Source: UBA1723 sp045641065
Lineage (GTDB): Bacteria > Bacteroidota > Bacteroidia > Bacteroidales > Paludibacteraceae
Assembly (NCBI GenBank): GCA_045641065.1
Contig: JAZUGF010000110.1
Coordinates: forward strand, 1 to 64,000
Direction: 5' to 3'
DNA length: 64,000 nucleotides
Made by a program: the position numbers and the translations under genes. Positions 34,665 to 42,832 of this stretch are shown here, one piece after another; the stretch's first letter is position 1; every line of letters begins with the position of its first letter. The notes below the pieces were generated by a model. That model was not told where the DNA came from. It saw only the letters and a list, made by a program, of their open reading frames with translations, and ran no database searches.

Positions 34665-36050
34665 ATGCAGAAAAGATGGATTATAATGTTCGCTTTCATG
34701 CTTATAATTAGCATTTGCGGACTGTTCATTCCTGGAGACGTGGATTTTGGATTCCACATTGAGTTAAGTGAAGATGCTCAATTATTAGCTAACGTAGCTT
34801 GGCTAATTACAGCTACAATTTTTGTGTTGATGATGACTCCTGGTCTATCATTCTTCTACGGCGGTATGGTTCGTGAGAAGAACGTGATTTCAACAATGCT
34901 TCAGAGCTTCATTGCTATGGGTATCATCAGTGTCCTTTGGGTAGTATTTGGATTCAGCCTTTGTTTCGGACATGATATAGGTGGTGTTATTGGTAATCCA
35001 TCATCGTATGCTTTCTTTAATAATGTAGGTGGAGCTTGTTCAGATTCTAACTTTGTAGAAGGTCTATCTATTCCTATTGCACTTTTTGCATTGTTTCAGA
35101 TGAAGTTTGCGATCATCACACCATCATTGATTACAGGATCTTTCGCTGAGAGAGTACGTTTCTCTGGATATTTGTTCTTCATGATCTTCTTCTTTATCTT
35201 CGTATATTGTCCATTGGCACACTGTACTTGGCATCCAGAAGGATTGTTTGCAAGCATTCACGTAAAGGACTTTGCCGGAGGTATCGTAGTACACGCATCT
35301 TCAGGAGTAGCAGCTTTGGCTGGTGCAATGTTTCTAGGCAAACGTAAGGAGGCTGGTGAGCATCTTCCAGCAAACGTTCCATTCATCCTTCTTGGTGCAG
35401 CCATGTTGTGGCTTGGATGGTTCGGCTTCAACGCCGGTTCTTCTCTAGCAGCCGATGGAATGGCAATCAAGGCATTCTTGAATACAAACACTGCATCTGC
35501 AGTAGCAATGATCACTTGGATTGTATTCGACTGTCTACGCGGAAGAAAGCCATCTGCAGTTGGTGCAGCAGTTGGTGCAGTAGTTGGCTTGGTTGCAATC
35601 ACACCGTCTGCAGGATGGGTGTCAGTTGGCGAAAGTGTGTTTATCTCATTCGTGACTACTTTGATCTGTAACTTCGCTGTATATTTCAAGAACAAGAAAT
35701 CTAACCTTGACGACGCTTTGGATGTATTCCCTACTCACGGTGTAGGAGGTATCGTCGGAACATTGATGACTGGTATCTTTGTTTACAACTATGAGGATCC
35801 TGAAGTAAAAGCTGAGTTGAGCCACATTCACTACTTCTTGAACCACTGTATGGTAATGGCTGGCGTGATTGTCTACTCATTCGTTGTTAGTTACGCTCTA
35901 TACTGGATTACAAACAAGATGATCCCAATGCGTGTAAGTGAGGAGAGCGAGAAGATGGGTCTTGATATGAGCCAGCACGACGAGTCTTACGGATCGAAAT
36001 CAGTAGAAAGAGAGATAGCTGAGTATTTCGAGCATGAGAATAAGGCATAA
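34665..36050 (+). CDS. amt: Ammonium transporter
   Basis: The 461-residue polytopic protein is an Amt/Mep/Rh channel. Diagnostic blocks are TPGLSFFYGGMVREKNVISTML, TGSFAERVRFSGYLFF, the first pore His in DFAGGIVVHASSGVAALAGA, GFNAGSSLAADG and the second pore His in DVFPTHGVGGIVGTL. An unusual cytoplasmic tail of about 45 residues ends in KSVEREIAEYFEHENKA. No glnK gene follows, which is unusual since many Amt genes pair with one. Confidence 0.97.
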   Translation: MQKRWIIMFAFMLIISICGLFIPGDVDFGFHIELSEDAQLLANVAWLITATIFVLMMTPGLSFFYGGMVREKNVISTMLQSFIAMGIISVLWVVFGFSLCFGHDIGGVIGNPSSYAFFNNVGGACSDSNFVEGLSIPIALFALFQMKFAIITPSLITGSFAERVRFSGYLFFMIFFFIFVYCPLAHCTWHPEGLFASIHVKDFAGGIVVHASSGVAALAGAMFLGKRKEAGEHLPANVPFILLGAAMLWLGWFGFNAGSSLAADGMAIKAFLNTNTASAVAMITWIVFDCLRGRKPSAVGAAVGAVVGLVAITPSAGWVSVGESVFISFVTTLICNFAVYFKNKKSNLDDALDVFPTHGVGGIVGTLMTGIFVYNYEDPEVKAELSHIHYFLNHCMVMAGVIVYSFVVSYALYWITNKMIPMRVSEESEKMGLDMSQHDESYGSKSVEREIAEYFEHENKA

Positions 36051-36091
36051 GTCTAACGTATTCAATTTTAGTTATAACATACATTTCTGCC

Positions 36092-36130
36092 ATTCGGGTG
36101 TTGGTTGTTTGACTGACACCCGATTCTTTT
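36092..36130 (+). terminator. Probable terminator of amt
   Basis: CGGGTGT (36095-36101) pairs with ACACCCG (36116-36122), a 7-bp stem followed by a short T run. Weaker than the other terminators here. Confidence 0.55.
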
Positions 36131-36191
36131 AAATGCCTACGCTTTTCTTATATTTTGTATTTTGCATCTACAGTTTTTAATTTAAATTGCT

Positions 36192-36199
36192 TATATTTG
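36192..36199 (+). promoter_or_regulatory. -7 box of the SseB-like gene
   Basis: TATATTTG fits the consensus and lies about 18 nt before ATG 36217. It excludes the in-frame TTG at 36187 as the start. Confidence 0.5.
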
Positions 36200-36216
36200 T
36201 AGAAAACAATTTAAAG

Positions 36217-37566
36217 ATGGGATTTTTCAATAAGATTTTCGGAAATAAAGAGCAGGAGCCTGCAAAACAGGAGCCAAAGGCTGCTCCAGTAAATGAGGCT
36301 GAAAATAAGCCAGAATCAAATAAAGATACTGAGAAGTTTAATCCGGCTGACAAGTTTGATCCAACAAAAGTCAATAGTGCAGCTGCAGCTAATGTTAATA
36401 GTGCAGAACCTGTAGGCAAAGTGGATGAGTCACAGTTTAGATTCAGAAGCAATGATCCTAATCAGAATATTCAGCCTGGACAACAGATGCAGTTGAATCT
36501 AAATATGAATTTGGGAACTCCTGTAGAATCAGATGAGAAGCGCACAGAGTTGTTGCAGCAGTGTTTCAAGGGTCCTGAAGGATTGAAACTATTTGCAGAG
36601 AACACAATACATGAGAATCTTTTCGTGTTGTCATACATGCAGAATGTGATGATACCAAAGGCTCGTGACATGAAGAAGGAGCAGGATGTAAGAGTATTTA
36701 ATAATCTTATTGCAATCAACTCAAAGATGATGGTTGCGAAGGTTGCTGCTCAGCCGCAGGTATGGATTACAATATGTAAGACAACAGGATATCCATATGA
36801 ATTGCAACACGGAGCCTTGGTGCTTCTAACAGATGAGCATAGAGAAGCATTTGTTAAGAAGATGGAAGAAGGACATTATGACGTTGATATCATACCTGTT
36901 AAGAGAGAAGAATTGCACTTGTGTATGGATGCTCTTCGTAAGGATGGTTATTTGGCAGTATTTCTTGCCGACGGAATTCGTCCGGCAGCAGCAATCCCAA
37001 TGGAGGAGTGGCCATCAGCAAAGAAAGATGGAGAGACTGCTAGCCAGAACCCACGTCTTCAGATTGCTATGACAGCTTTCTTCCAGGAAATGCGAAGAGA
37101 GAATATAGAGGAGGGTGCTAACATGGATATGCACAATAGAATGTGTGCTTATCTAGAGCGTGAAATGATGGCTGCAATCGTATCGTCTACATATTTGATT
37201 CCTACTCGTAAGGATGATAATGGAAATACTGTGTTCCCAGTGATGAATGGTAGTGATAAGTCAACAGCGTTGGCAGTATTTACTGATATCGTTGAGCAGT
37301 CGAAGGAATTTGGCGCAGATTGGATGACTACAACTCACTCATATGACAAGGTTGTTGAGATGGTTGAGACTATGAATGCTGACGCATTTATTGTCAATTG
37401 TAAAGGAGTTTGTTTGACTGTGACAAAGAAGATAATGGAGCACTTGGCTGTCGTCAAAAAAGAGCTAAGAGAAGAGTATGAGAAGCAGATGGCTCAAGCA
37501 GAATCTTCACAGGAAAATGTTGTTAATGTGACAGAGAAAGTTAAAAAAGAGAATGAAGAGGCGTAA
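36217..37566 (+). CDS. SseB domain-containing protein
   Basis: The 449-residue product has an N-terminal disordered part (Pro, Glu, Asn, Lys, residues 10-105). A central helical part follows (about 110-330). The C-terminal segment AYLEREMMAAIVSSTYLIPTRKDDNGNTVFPVMNGSDKSTALAVFTD...ADAFIVNCKGVCLTVTKKIMEHL resembles the SseB N-terminal fold. In enterics SseB enhances serine sensitivity; in other bacteria the domain is uncharacterised. There is no signal peptide or membrane segment. It stands alone between a promoter and a strong terminator. Confidence 0.72.
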   Translation: MGFFNKIFGNKEQEPAKQEPKAAPVNEAENKPESNKDTEKFNPADKFDPTKVNSAAAANVNSAEPVGKVDESQFRFRSNDPNQNIQPGQQMQLNLNMNLGTPVESDEKRTELLQQCFKGPEGLKLFAENTIHENLFVLSYMQNVMIPKARDMKKEQDVRVFNNLIAINSKMMVAKVAAQPQVWITICKTTGYPYELQHGALVLLTDEHREAFVKKMEEGHYDVDIIPVKREELHLCMDALRKDGYLAVFLADGIRPAAAIPMEEWPSAKKDGETASQNPRLQIAMTAFFQEMRRENIEEGANMDMHNRMCAYLEREMMAAIVSSTYLIPTRKDDNGNTVFPVMNGSDKSTALAVFTDIVEQSKEFGADWMTTTHSYDKVVEMVETMNADAFIVNCKGVCLTVTKKIMEHLAVVKKELREEYEKQMAQAESSQENVVNVTEKVKKENEEA

Positions 37567-37584
37567 AAACGTTTCTGTAATATA

Positions 37585-37618
37585 AAAAGGACGAATCCGA
37601 ATGGGTTCGTCCTTTTTT
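37585..37618 (+). terminator. Bidirectional terminator
   Basis: A perfect 11-bp stem (AAAAGGACGAA with TTCGTCCTTTT), extended by CC/GG, carries T runs on both strands. It separates the SseB-like gene from the convergent TolB-like gene. Confidence 0.92.
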
Positions 37619-37625
37619 GTTATCG

Positions 37626-38507
37626 TCAACGTTTTACTTCGTAACTCATGAATGCGAATTTAGTGCCGCATGGACTCCATGAGTTGACGTTCAAAGAACC
37701 TTGTCCACCAAATAATTTTACGAGTGTCTGAACGTTCTTTCCATCGTTATCCATCATTCGGATCTCCACGTTTTTGTTTGCGGGATGGTCTCCAGGAGCG
37801 ACGTCGCCTTCATGATATGAAATGAAGATAACTTTTTTGCCGTCTGGGGAAAGGTGAGCGAACCAGTCGTTCATTCCGTCGTCTGTCATTTGTGTTTGCT
37901 CAGATCCATCGGCTTTCATTCTCCATATATGCATCAAACCGCTTCTTACGGAATTGAACCAGATGTATTTGCCGCAAGGGCTGTATTCTGGACCATCGTC
38001 AAGTCCACATGTGTCTGTCAACTGAGTCTCCAACCCTCCGTTTACGGGGATTGTGTAGATGTCGTATTGTCCATTTCTTTCTGCACAATAGGCTAGAGTA
38101 GAACCGTCGGGACTCCATCCATGAAGATAACTTGGTGCGATTGGAGTGACAAGAGTAGGAGTTCCTCCTTCAATTGGGAATGTGTAGATGCGACTTTCCC
38201 CATCTTCACGAGTATGGTGGCTTACGGCGACGCGTTTTCCATCAGGAGAAAGTACATGGTCGTTGTTACAGTGGTTGCAATACTGACTGTCTATCATTGT
38301 TGAAATTCTGCTCTCAATGTTGAAATGATAAAGGCGTCCAAGACTGTTGTAAACAAGATTCTTGCCGTTGCTTTCCCAGTTTGGGGCTTCTGCAAGAGCG
38401 TCTATGACAGCGACAGCTTCGTATGTCCCCGTCTTCAAATCAAAAATATTTAGAATGCTTTTTACGTTGCGATTTTCAATCGGTTTTTGAGTCTTTAGTG
38501 TTTTCAT
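37626..38507 (-). CDS. TolB-like beta-propeller (PD40) protein
   Basis: The 293-residue product contains WD40-like PD40 repeats: LSPDGKRVAVSHHTREDGESRIYTFPIEGG, WSPDGSTLAYCAERNGQYDIYTIPVNGG, YSPCGKYIWFNSVRSGLMHIWRMKADG, LSPDGKKVIFISYHEGD and WSPCGTKFAFMSYE. These build a single propeller of about 6 blades. There is no signal peptide, so it is probably cytoplasmic, unlike TolB. Function unknown. A minus-strand -7 box TACTTTTG (38530-38537) precedes the start by 23 nt. Confidence 0.8.
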   Translation of the reverse strand: MKTLKTQKPIENRNVKSILNIFDLKTGTYEAVAVIDALAEAPNWESNGKNLVYNSLGRLYHFNIESRISTMIDSQYCNHCNNDHVLSPDGKRVAVSHHTREDGESRIYTFPIEGGTPTLVTPIAPSYLHGWSPDGSTLAYCAERNGQYDIYTIPVNGGLETQLTDTCGLDDGPEYSPCGKYIWFNSVRSGLMHIWRMKADGSEQTQMTDDGMNDWFAHLSPDGKKVIFISYHEGDVAPGDHPANKNVEIRMMDNDGKNVQTLVKLFGGQGSLNVNSWSPCGTKFAFMSYEVKR

Positions 38508-38537
38508 AAAATGCTTGTTTATTTTTGAGCAAAAGTA

Positions 38538-38572
38538 ATAAAAAAAGCCAAACTGGGATGCAGTTTGGCTTT
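38538..38572 (-). terminator. Terminator of the greA-HIT operon
   Basis: A perfect 12-bp stem (AAAGCCAAACTG with CAGTTTGGCTTT) is followed on the minus strand by a T run. It overlaps the -7 box at 38530-38537 only at its edge. Confidence 0.9.
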
Positions 38573-38590
38573 GAATATGTGTTGTTGAGG

Positions 38591-38986
38591 TTATTTCACA
38601 CGTTTTGCGATATCTGATGCGATAGCCTCAAATTCCTCTTTGCTAAGCTCCATTTTAGGGTTAGAGAATAGCATGTCTTTTTCGCTGTTCATAGGAACAA
38701 GGTGGATATGCACGTGAGGCACTTCCATACCCAATACAGTGACACCGACACGTTTGCAGTTTGTGCTCTCCTTGATAGCAGCAGCGATTTTCTTAGCTGC
38801 CATTTGAAGACCTGCGTATGTAGTGTCGTCAAGATTGAAGATATAATCCTCTTCTTTTTTAGGAATCACAAGAGTATGGCCCTTCTGAAGTGGATTGATG
38901 TCAAGGAATGCGAAATAGTTCTCGTCCTCGTATATCTTGTAGCAAGGGATTTCTCCGTTGATGATTCTTGTGAAAATTGTAGCCAT
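38591..38986 (-). CDS. HIT family hydrolase (HinT-like)
   Basis: The 131-residue product has the HIT fold: IFTRIINGEIPCYKIYEDENYFAFLDINPLQKGHTLVIPKK and the catalytic His triad in VPHVHIHLVPM. It hydrolyses purine nucleoside phosphoramidates or similar substrates. Its start overlaps the greA stop (TAATG), the usual greA-HIT pair of Bacteroidetes. Confidence 0.94.
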   Translation of the reverse strand: MATIFTRIINGEIPCYKIYEDENYFAFLDINPLQKGHTLVIPKKEEDYIFNLDDTTYAGLQMAAKKIAAAIKESTNCKRVGVTVLGMEVPHVHIHLVPMNSEKDMLFSNPKMELSKEEFEAIASDIAKRVK

Positions 38987-39456
38987 TAGATTGAGATGCT
39001 AAGGATTTCAAACGACATTTTAGCAGCAGGAGTTACAACTTCAACGATGTCTCCAACCTTCTTTCCAAGCAAGGCTTGTGCGATAGGTGTTGTAGAAGAG
39101 ATCTTGAATTCCTTAAGGTTAGCCTCGTTCTCAGACACGATAGTGTAGCACATCTTGGCATTTGTCTTAGTATTCTTGATTTCAACCTTATTAAGGATAT
39201 GGACAGCACTAGTGTCGATCTTAGACATGTCCACAACTTTTGAGTTAAGAATCTTCTCTTTAAGCATAGCAATTTCGCCTTCAAGTAGACCCTGAGCCTC
39301 TTTTGCGGCATCGTACTCAGCATTTTCGCTTAGGTCACCTTTATCTCTTGCCTCAGCAATTTGAGCTGAAATTCTTGGACGCTCCACTGTTTCAAGGCGG
39401 TGTAGCTCCTCTTGCATTTTCTGCAAGCCCTCTTTACTAACGTAAGATACAGCCAT
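38986..39456 (-). CDS. greA: Transcription elongation factor GreA
   Basis: Starting at MAVSYVSKEGLQKMQEEL, the 156-residue protein has the N-terminal coiled coil with the acidic tip (EARDKGDLSENAEYDAAKEAQG) and the C-terminal FKBP-like domain (IAQALLGKKVGDIVEVVTPA). GreA rescues backtracked RNA polymerase by stimulating cleavage of the RNA 3' end. An ATG at 39522 is in frame, but its 22 extra residues do not match the family. A good promoter lies upstream. Confidence 0.96.
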   Translation of the reverse strand: MAVSYVSKEGLQKMQEELHRLETVERPRISAQIAEARDKGDLSENAEYDAAKEAQGLLEGEIAMLKEKILNSKVVDMSKIDTSAVHILNKVEIKNTKTNAKMCYTIVSENEANLKEFKISSTTPIAQALLGKKVGDIVEVVTPAAKMSFEILSISI

Positions 39457-39559
39457 AATTTTATTTAATTTGGTATTATATTTAAGTTTATAAAAAACAC
39501 AATAAAAAAGAATCTCGACCATAAGCCGAAACTCTCATTGTTTATAATTCCTACGGGTA

Positions 39560-39590
39560 CAAAGATACCCTACTTTTTTGATATAACAAA
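39560..39590 (-). promoter_or_regulatory. Promoter of greA-HIT
   Basis: On the minus strand TTTG (39587-39590) and TATCTTTG (39560-39567) are separated by 19 bp. The start point near 39553 gives a leader of about 95 nt. Confidence 0.6.
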
Positions 39591-39612
39591 ACTATTTGTG
39601 GAAAACACAAAT

Positions 39613-39646
39613 AAAAAACAGACGGAACAAAAAGTTGCTCCGTCTG
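39613..39646 (-). terminator. Terminator of the ribosomal protein operon
   Basis: On the minus strand CAGACGG pairs with CCGTCTG and the stem extends through CAAC/GTT, followed by a T run. It lies 24 bp past the DUF4295 stop. Confidence 0.85.
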
Positions 39647-39669
39647 ATATATTGTGAAATAAAGAATTC

Positions 39670-39825
39670 TTACTTCTTTGCTAAGAATGCCTTTACGTCG
39701 TCGTTGTGAACCATAGTCTCTTCGAATACGTAAGCACCGTTCTTTGGCGACTTAACCATCTTGATGACCTTTGCGTATGAACGACCTTCACCTGTCTGCA
39801 ATGATGCAACCGCTTTCTTTGCCAT
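39670..39825 (-). CDS. DUF4295 small basic protein
   Basis: The 51-residue product (MAKKAVASLQTGEGRSYAKV..., ending AFLAKK) is the DUF4295 family protein of Bacteroidetes. It is always found after rpmB and rpmG, as here, 9 bp from the L33 stop. It is rich in Lys and likely associates with the ribosome; the function is unproven. It has the expected start and stop (TAA at 39670-39672) and is small enough to be missed by automatic callers. Confidence 0.88.
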   Translation of the reverse strand: MAKKAVASLQTGEGRSYAKVIKMVKSPKNGAYVFEETMVHNDDVKAFLAKK

Positions 39826-39834
39826 AGTAGCTTA

Positions 39835-40023
39835 TTATTTAATTTCTTTGTGAATAGTATAACGCTTAAGAATAGGATTGTACTTCTTCAACTCCAAACG
39901 CTCTGGAGTGTTCTTTCTATTCTTTGTTGTGATGTAACGAGAAGTTCCTGGCATTCCGCTATCCTTGTGCTCAGTACACTCCAAAATCACCTGTACTCTA
40001 TTCTCTTTACTTTTCTTTGCCAT
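39835..40023 (-). CDS. rpmG: 50S ribosomal protein L33
   Basis: The 62-residue product is L33, with the family's VILECTEHKDSGMPGTSRYITTKNRKNTPERLELKKYNPILKRYTIHKEIK. It has a single Cys, so it is the zinc-free (C-minus) form. It lies between L28 (16 bp) and DUF4295 (9 bp). Confidence 0.97.
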   Translation of the reverse strand: MAKKSKENRVQVILECTEHKDSGMPGTSRYITTKNRKNTPERLELKKYNPILKRYTIHKEIK

Positions 40024-40039
40024 TGTCTAAACCTCCCGA

Positions 40040-40273
40040 TTAAAATAGACCTTTCTGAGCTGCCTCAACTAGTGCAGCATCAATACCTTTCTTGTTAATT
40101 GTACGCAATGCTTTTGCAGACACCTTAAGCTCAATCCAGCAACCCTGCTCTGGCCAGTAGAACTTCTTTGTCTTCAAATTTACGTTGAACAATCTCTTTG
40201 TTCTTCTCTTTGAGTGAGATACGTTGTTACCGTTCTGCGCTTGCTTTCCGGTAAGCTGACAAACCTTAGACAT
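40040..40273 (-). CDS. rpmB: 50S ribosomal protein L28
   Basis: The 77-residue product is L28: CQLTGKQAQNGNNVSHSKRRTKRLFNVNLKTKKFYWPEQGCWIELKVSAKALRTINKKG. The zinc-binding Cys pairs are incomplete (Cys5 and Cys45), so it is a C-minus type. It is the first gene of the L28-L33-DUF4295 operon. Confidence 0.97.
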   Translation of the reverse strand: MSKVCQLTGKQAQNGNNVSHSKRRTKRLFNVNLKTKKFYWPEQGCWIELKVSAKALRTINKKGIDAALVEAAQKGLF

Positions 40274-40444
40274 TTTTGTTTAACTTTTTTGTTATTGCTT
40301 ACAGAATATATTCAAGGAGGAGTGTCTGAATCTTTCTCTCGAAAGTAGCGTAACTATCAGAGTCCACCAAAGAAACAATTCATTTATAATCTGCTTGTGA
40401 ATGCCCTCACGTATAGGCTATATCACAAATTCGGTGCAAAAATA
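40274..40444 (-). promoter_or_regulatory. Promoter and long leader of the L28 operon
   Basis: A minus-strand -7 box TATTTTTG (40437-40444) leaves a leader of about 155 nt before rpmB. The leader contains hairpin CTTTC-GAGA-GAAAG and no ORF. A TTTG lies 15 bp from the -7 box, which is short. The leader may be an autoregulatory site for an r-protein; this is speculation. Confidence 0.35.
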
Positions 40445-40455
40445 TAAAAAAGTTT

Positions 40456-40953
40456 TTAACAAACAATCTCTAAAAGCATAAAAATGGCTGATTTTGTGGC
40501 TTTTTCTATTATTTCTTCTCTGTTGCCGTCAAAATTCCATCTTTTGCTGACGGTTCTTTTGCCATCACTGGCGGCCATCCATACAGTACCGACTGGTTTT
40601 TCCTCACTTCCTCCGCCTGGACCTGCTATTCCGGATGTGGCGACACTGAAGTTGCTGCCGATAGCTTTGCATGCACCTATGGCCATAGATTCCACAACAG
40701 CCTGACTTACGGCTCCGTATTGGTCTAGATCTTCTTTCTTGACTCCTAACACATTCATCTTGACTTCGTTTGCATATGATACTATGCCGCCAAGAAAATA
40801 TTGTGAACTGCCGGCGAGTAGAGTGATGTTGTGGGCAATATTGCCACCTGTGCAACTCTCCGCTGTGGCTATAGTCTTGCCATTTGCGATAAGTTTTTGT
40901 GCCAATATTTCAACCAACTCTCTTGTACTTTTGTTGTCAATATTTAGTTCCAT
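40456..40953 (-). CDS. CinA C-terminal domain protein (nicotinamide-nucleotide amidohydrolase type)
   Basis: Starting at ATG 40953 the product has 165 residues and is the stand-alone CinA C-terminal (PncC) domain: ATAESCTGGNIAHNITLLAGSSQYFLGGIVSYANEVKMNVLGV, GAVSQAVVESMAIGA and TSGIAGPGGGSEEKPVGTVW. PncC removes the amide from nicotinamide mononucleotide. It lacks the N-terminal MoaB-like domain of full CinA. It is transcribed away from an outer-membrane gene. Confidence 0.93.
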   Translation of the reverse strand: MELNIDNKSTRELVEILAQKLIANGKTIATAESCTGGNIAHNITLLAGSSQYFLGGIVSYANEVKMNVLGVKKEDLDQYGAVSQAVVESMAIGACKAIGSNFSVATSGIAGPGGGSEEKPVGTVWMAASDGKRTVSKRWNFDGNREEIIEKATKSAIFMLLEIVC

Positions 40954-40979
40954 AACTTTCAATGATTGCTAATATATTG

Positions 40980-41039
40980 CAAAAATAGACCTTATTCTTT
41001 GCTATACATAATCAAAGTAGAAATAATTTTTTATATTTG
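40980..41039. promoter_or_regulatory. Divergent -7 boxes between pncC-like and outer-membrane genes
   Basis: TATTTTTG on the minus strand (40980-40987) faces the CinA-like gene. TATATTTG on the plus strand (41032-41039) faces the outer-membrane gene, with a start point near 41046. Neither has a clear TTTG -33 element. Confidence 0.4.
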
Positions 41040-41073
41040 CATCGTAAATCACTATGCAATATATAGCGTACTA

Positions 41074-42507
41074 ATGAAAAACAGTTCTTCTATTATAATG
41101 AAATTAGTCATCGCGGCGGCCTTATTGGTGTCGTGTTGCACTGATGTATTTTCTCAGAAGAACATGATTTTCAAGTTTTCCAACGACCTGATGGTTGGAA
41201 AAGATTTCTTGGGACATAAAAGTGATTGGACATTCGCCTCAGAGTACGCCGTTGAACTTCCTTTGCTCGGCGACTGGAATCAGGATTATACATGGAATTT
41301 CCCAACTGTCGGTTTTGCTGTCACTCCATTCTATACAATATTTCCGGATAGTGTGTCTCCATTGATCAAAGATGGAACAATTGCTGAGTGGACAGTCGCG
41401 TCGTACGCTTATCTAAAGTGGCCTTTTGTTCATACTTCCCGTTTTGCAGCTAATTTGAAACTAGGTTCAGGTTTTGCACTTTATCCAGTGGGACTTTTCA
41501 AGAAAGATAATTGGCAGACAACTGATGCATTCTCCGTAATGTCTAAGAATATTGTTGGACTGTATAATGGAGGATTGGATTTCAATATCCGTCTTGGAAA
41601 AGCATATGGTAGAAAATTATATCAGTGGGAGATTGCGTTTGGTGGTGATGCTTTTGTGATGAGTTCGTTTGCGATAAACAGACGAGCTGAAGATAAGGCG
41701 ATGTGGGATGTGTATCTAGGAGCTAAATATACACCAAATGTGTGGGCTCTTCCGATGAAGAACAAGGCAGAAAAGAAACCGAAAATTTTGGCGTTGGAAT
41801 TTGAGTTGACTGGAGGTGTCAATCAACTTGATATAAATGACGGCAGTCACTACTATCCTGACGGTACTTTCTGTGCACGTGCAGTATTACCTCTATCAAA
41901 TGCTTATAGAATCGGTTTGTTCTCTGACTATTTCTTCAACAGTATCTATAACGGCAAAGACAGAGAGATCAACCGTCGATATAATTTTATAGATGAGGAT
42001 AAATACAAGAATAAACATCGTGTAGGTGTTGGTTTATCTAACGACATCACTTTCTATCATTTCTTGGTTGGTGCGGAATTGGGATTCTATGTATATAAAC
42101 CATGGAAAGTTCCGGCTGAGGATGATCAGGGAGAACCTAACAAGTATTATAAACTTGAGAATCTAATGTATCAGAAGCTCACTACAAAATACTATTTTAG
42201 CGAGCATTGGTATGGAGTGGGTAGAGTAAAGACGCATCTAACAAGATTTGAAGATGTGGAGATGGGTATTGGTTTCACAATTCCAGATTTCGGATCTCGT
42301 CTAAAGAGTAATCCATTTAAACGTCTAAAGAATCCTTTCAAACGTAAGGAGGATTATACAGAGGAGAAGATTCAGGGCGAACGTAATCGTTACTATTCTC
42401 CAAGAAAGTGGGAGCATCCTAGCAAGAAGTATCAAAAGAAGAAGAATAAGGCAAAAAGCCGCGGTACAAAGGGAAGTGAAGCTTCTGGTGTGACTGATCT
42501 AGAGTAA
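41074..42507 (+). CDS. Outer-membrane beta-barrel protein with basic C-terminal tail
   Basis: The 477-residue precursor starts at MKNSSSIIMKLVIAAALLVSCC and has a signal peptide ending near residue 28 (CTDVFSQ). The body has alternating hydrophobic strands with aromatic ends (FKFSNDLMVGKD, VAGFAVTPFYT-like segments), the pattern of an outer-membrane beta-barrel. It somewhat resembles acyloxyacyl hydrolase (PagL-like) barrels, but the catalytic His/Ser are not certain. Residues 410-477 form a strongly basic tail (SNPFKRLKNPFKRKEDY, KKYQKKKNKAKSRG) past the last strand, unusual for this class. Function unknown. Confidence 0.65.
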   Translation: MKNSSSIIMKLVIAAALLVSCCTDVFSQKNMIFKFSNDLMVGKDFLGHKSDWTFASEYAVELPLLGDWNQDYTWNFPTVGFAVTPFYTIFPDSVSPLIKDGTIAEWTVASYAYLKWPFVHTSRFAANLKLGSGFALYPVGLFKKDNWQTTDAFSVMSKNIVGLYNGGLDFNIRLGKAYGRKLYQWEIAFGGDAFVMSSFAINRRAEDKAMWDVYLGAKYTPNVWALPMKNKAEKKPKILALEFELTGGVNQLDINDGSHYYPDGTFCARAVLPLSNAYRIGLFSDYFFNSIYNGKDREINRRYNFIDEDKYKNKHRVGVGLSNDITFYHFLVGAELGFYVYKPWKVPAEDDQGEPNKYYKLENLMYQKLTTKYYFSEHWYGVGRVKTHLTRFEDVEMGIGFTIPDFGSRLKSNPFKRLKNPFKRKEDYTEEKIQGERNRYYSPRKWEHPSKKYQKKKNKAKSRGTKGSEASGVTDLE

Positions 42508-42524
42508 TAATGTGATATATAAAT

Positions 42525-42556
42525 GAAAGCCTTTTCGGAAACGGAAAGGCTTTTTT
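42525..42556 (+). terminator. Terminator of the outer-membrane protein gene
   Basis: A 12-bp stem (AAAGCCTTTTCG with CGGAAAGGCTTT, one G-U pair) with a GAAA loop is followed by six Ts. Confidence 0.92.
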
Positions 42557-42788
42557 ATAACTGTTATATTTATATGATATCAGACAATATCTGTACCATT
42601 TAATATAAGGAGAGGCAAAGCGTAAGATGATAATTTTATTAGGCAATTATATGCGGTTGTCCAAACTCGCTTATTTTTAAGACGCTCGTCCTTCGGGCTC
42701 GCGTTGGAGAGTGGGGTTAGGGCCCAAATAATAAAAACTGGCCCTTAACAATCCTCATTTTGGAAAACAGCTATATAATCTCCTAAAT
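42557..42788. other. Intergenic stretch with imperfect inverted repeats
   Basis: No gene is seen. GC-rich ACGCTCGTCC-TTCG-GGCTCGCGT around 42680-42710 and GTTAGGGCC facing GGCCCTTAAC at about 42715-42750 can fold. They may be the remains of a dispersed palindromic repeat. Confidence 0.4.
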
Positions 42789-42824
42789 AAAACGCCTTGA
42801 CAGATAATTCTGTCAAGGCGTTTT
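42789..42824 (-). terminator. Bidirectional terminator after the AraC gene
   Basis: A perfect 16-bp stem (AAAACGCCTTGACAGA with TCTGTCAAGGCGTTTT) with a TAAT loop, ending in TTTT on both strands. Confidence 0.9.
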
Positions 42825-42832
42825 CGTTATCG

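Noticed and set aside
42641..42770. Possible tRNA gene
   Set aside because: GC-rich hairpins were considered, but there is no acceptor stem or anticodon arm and no CCA end.
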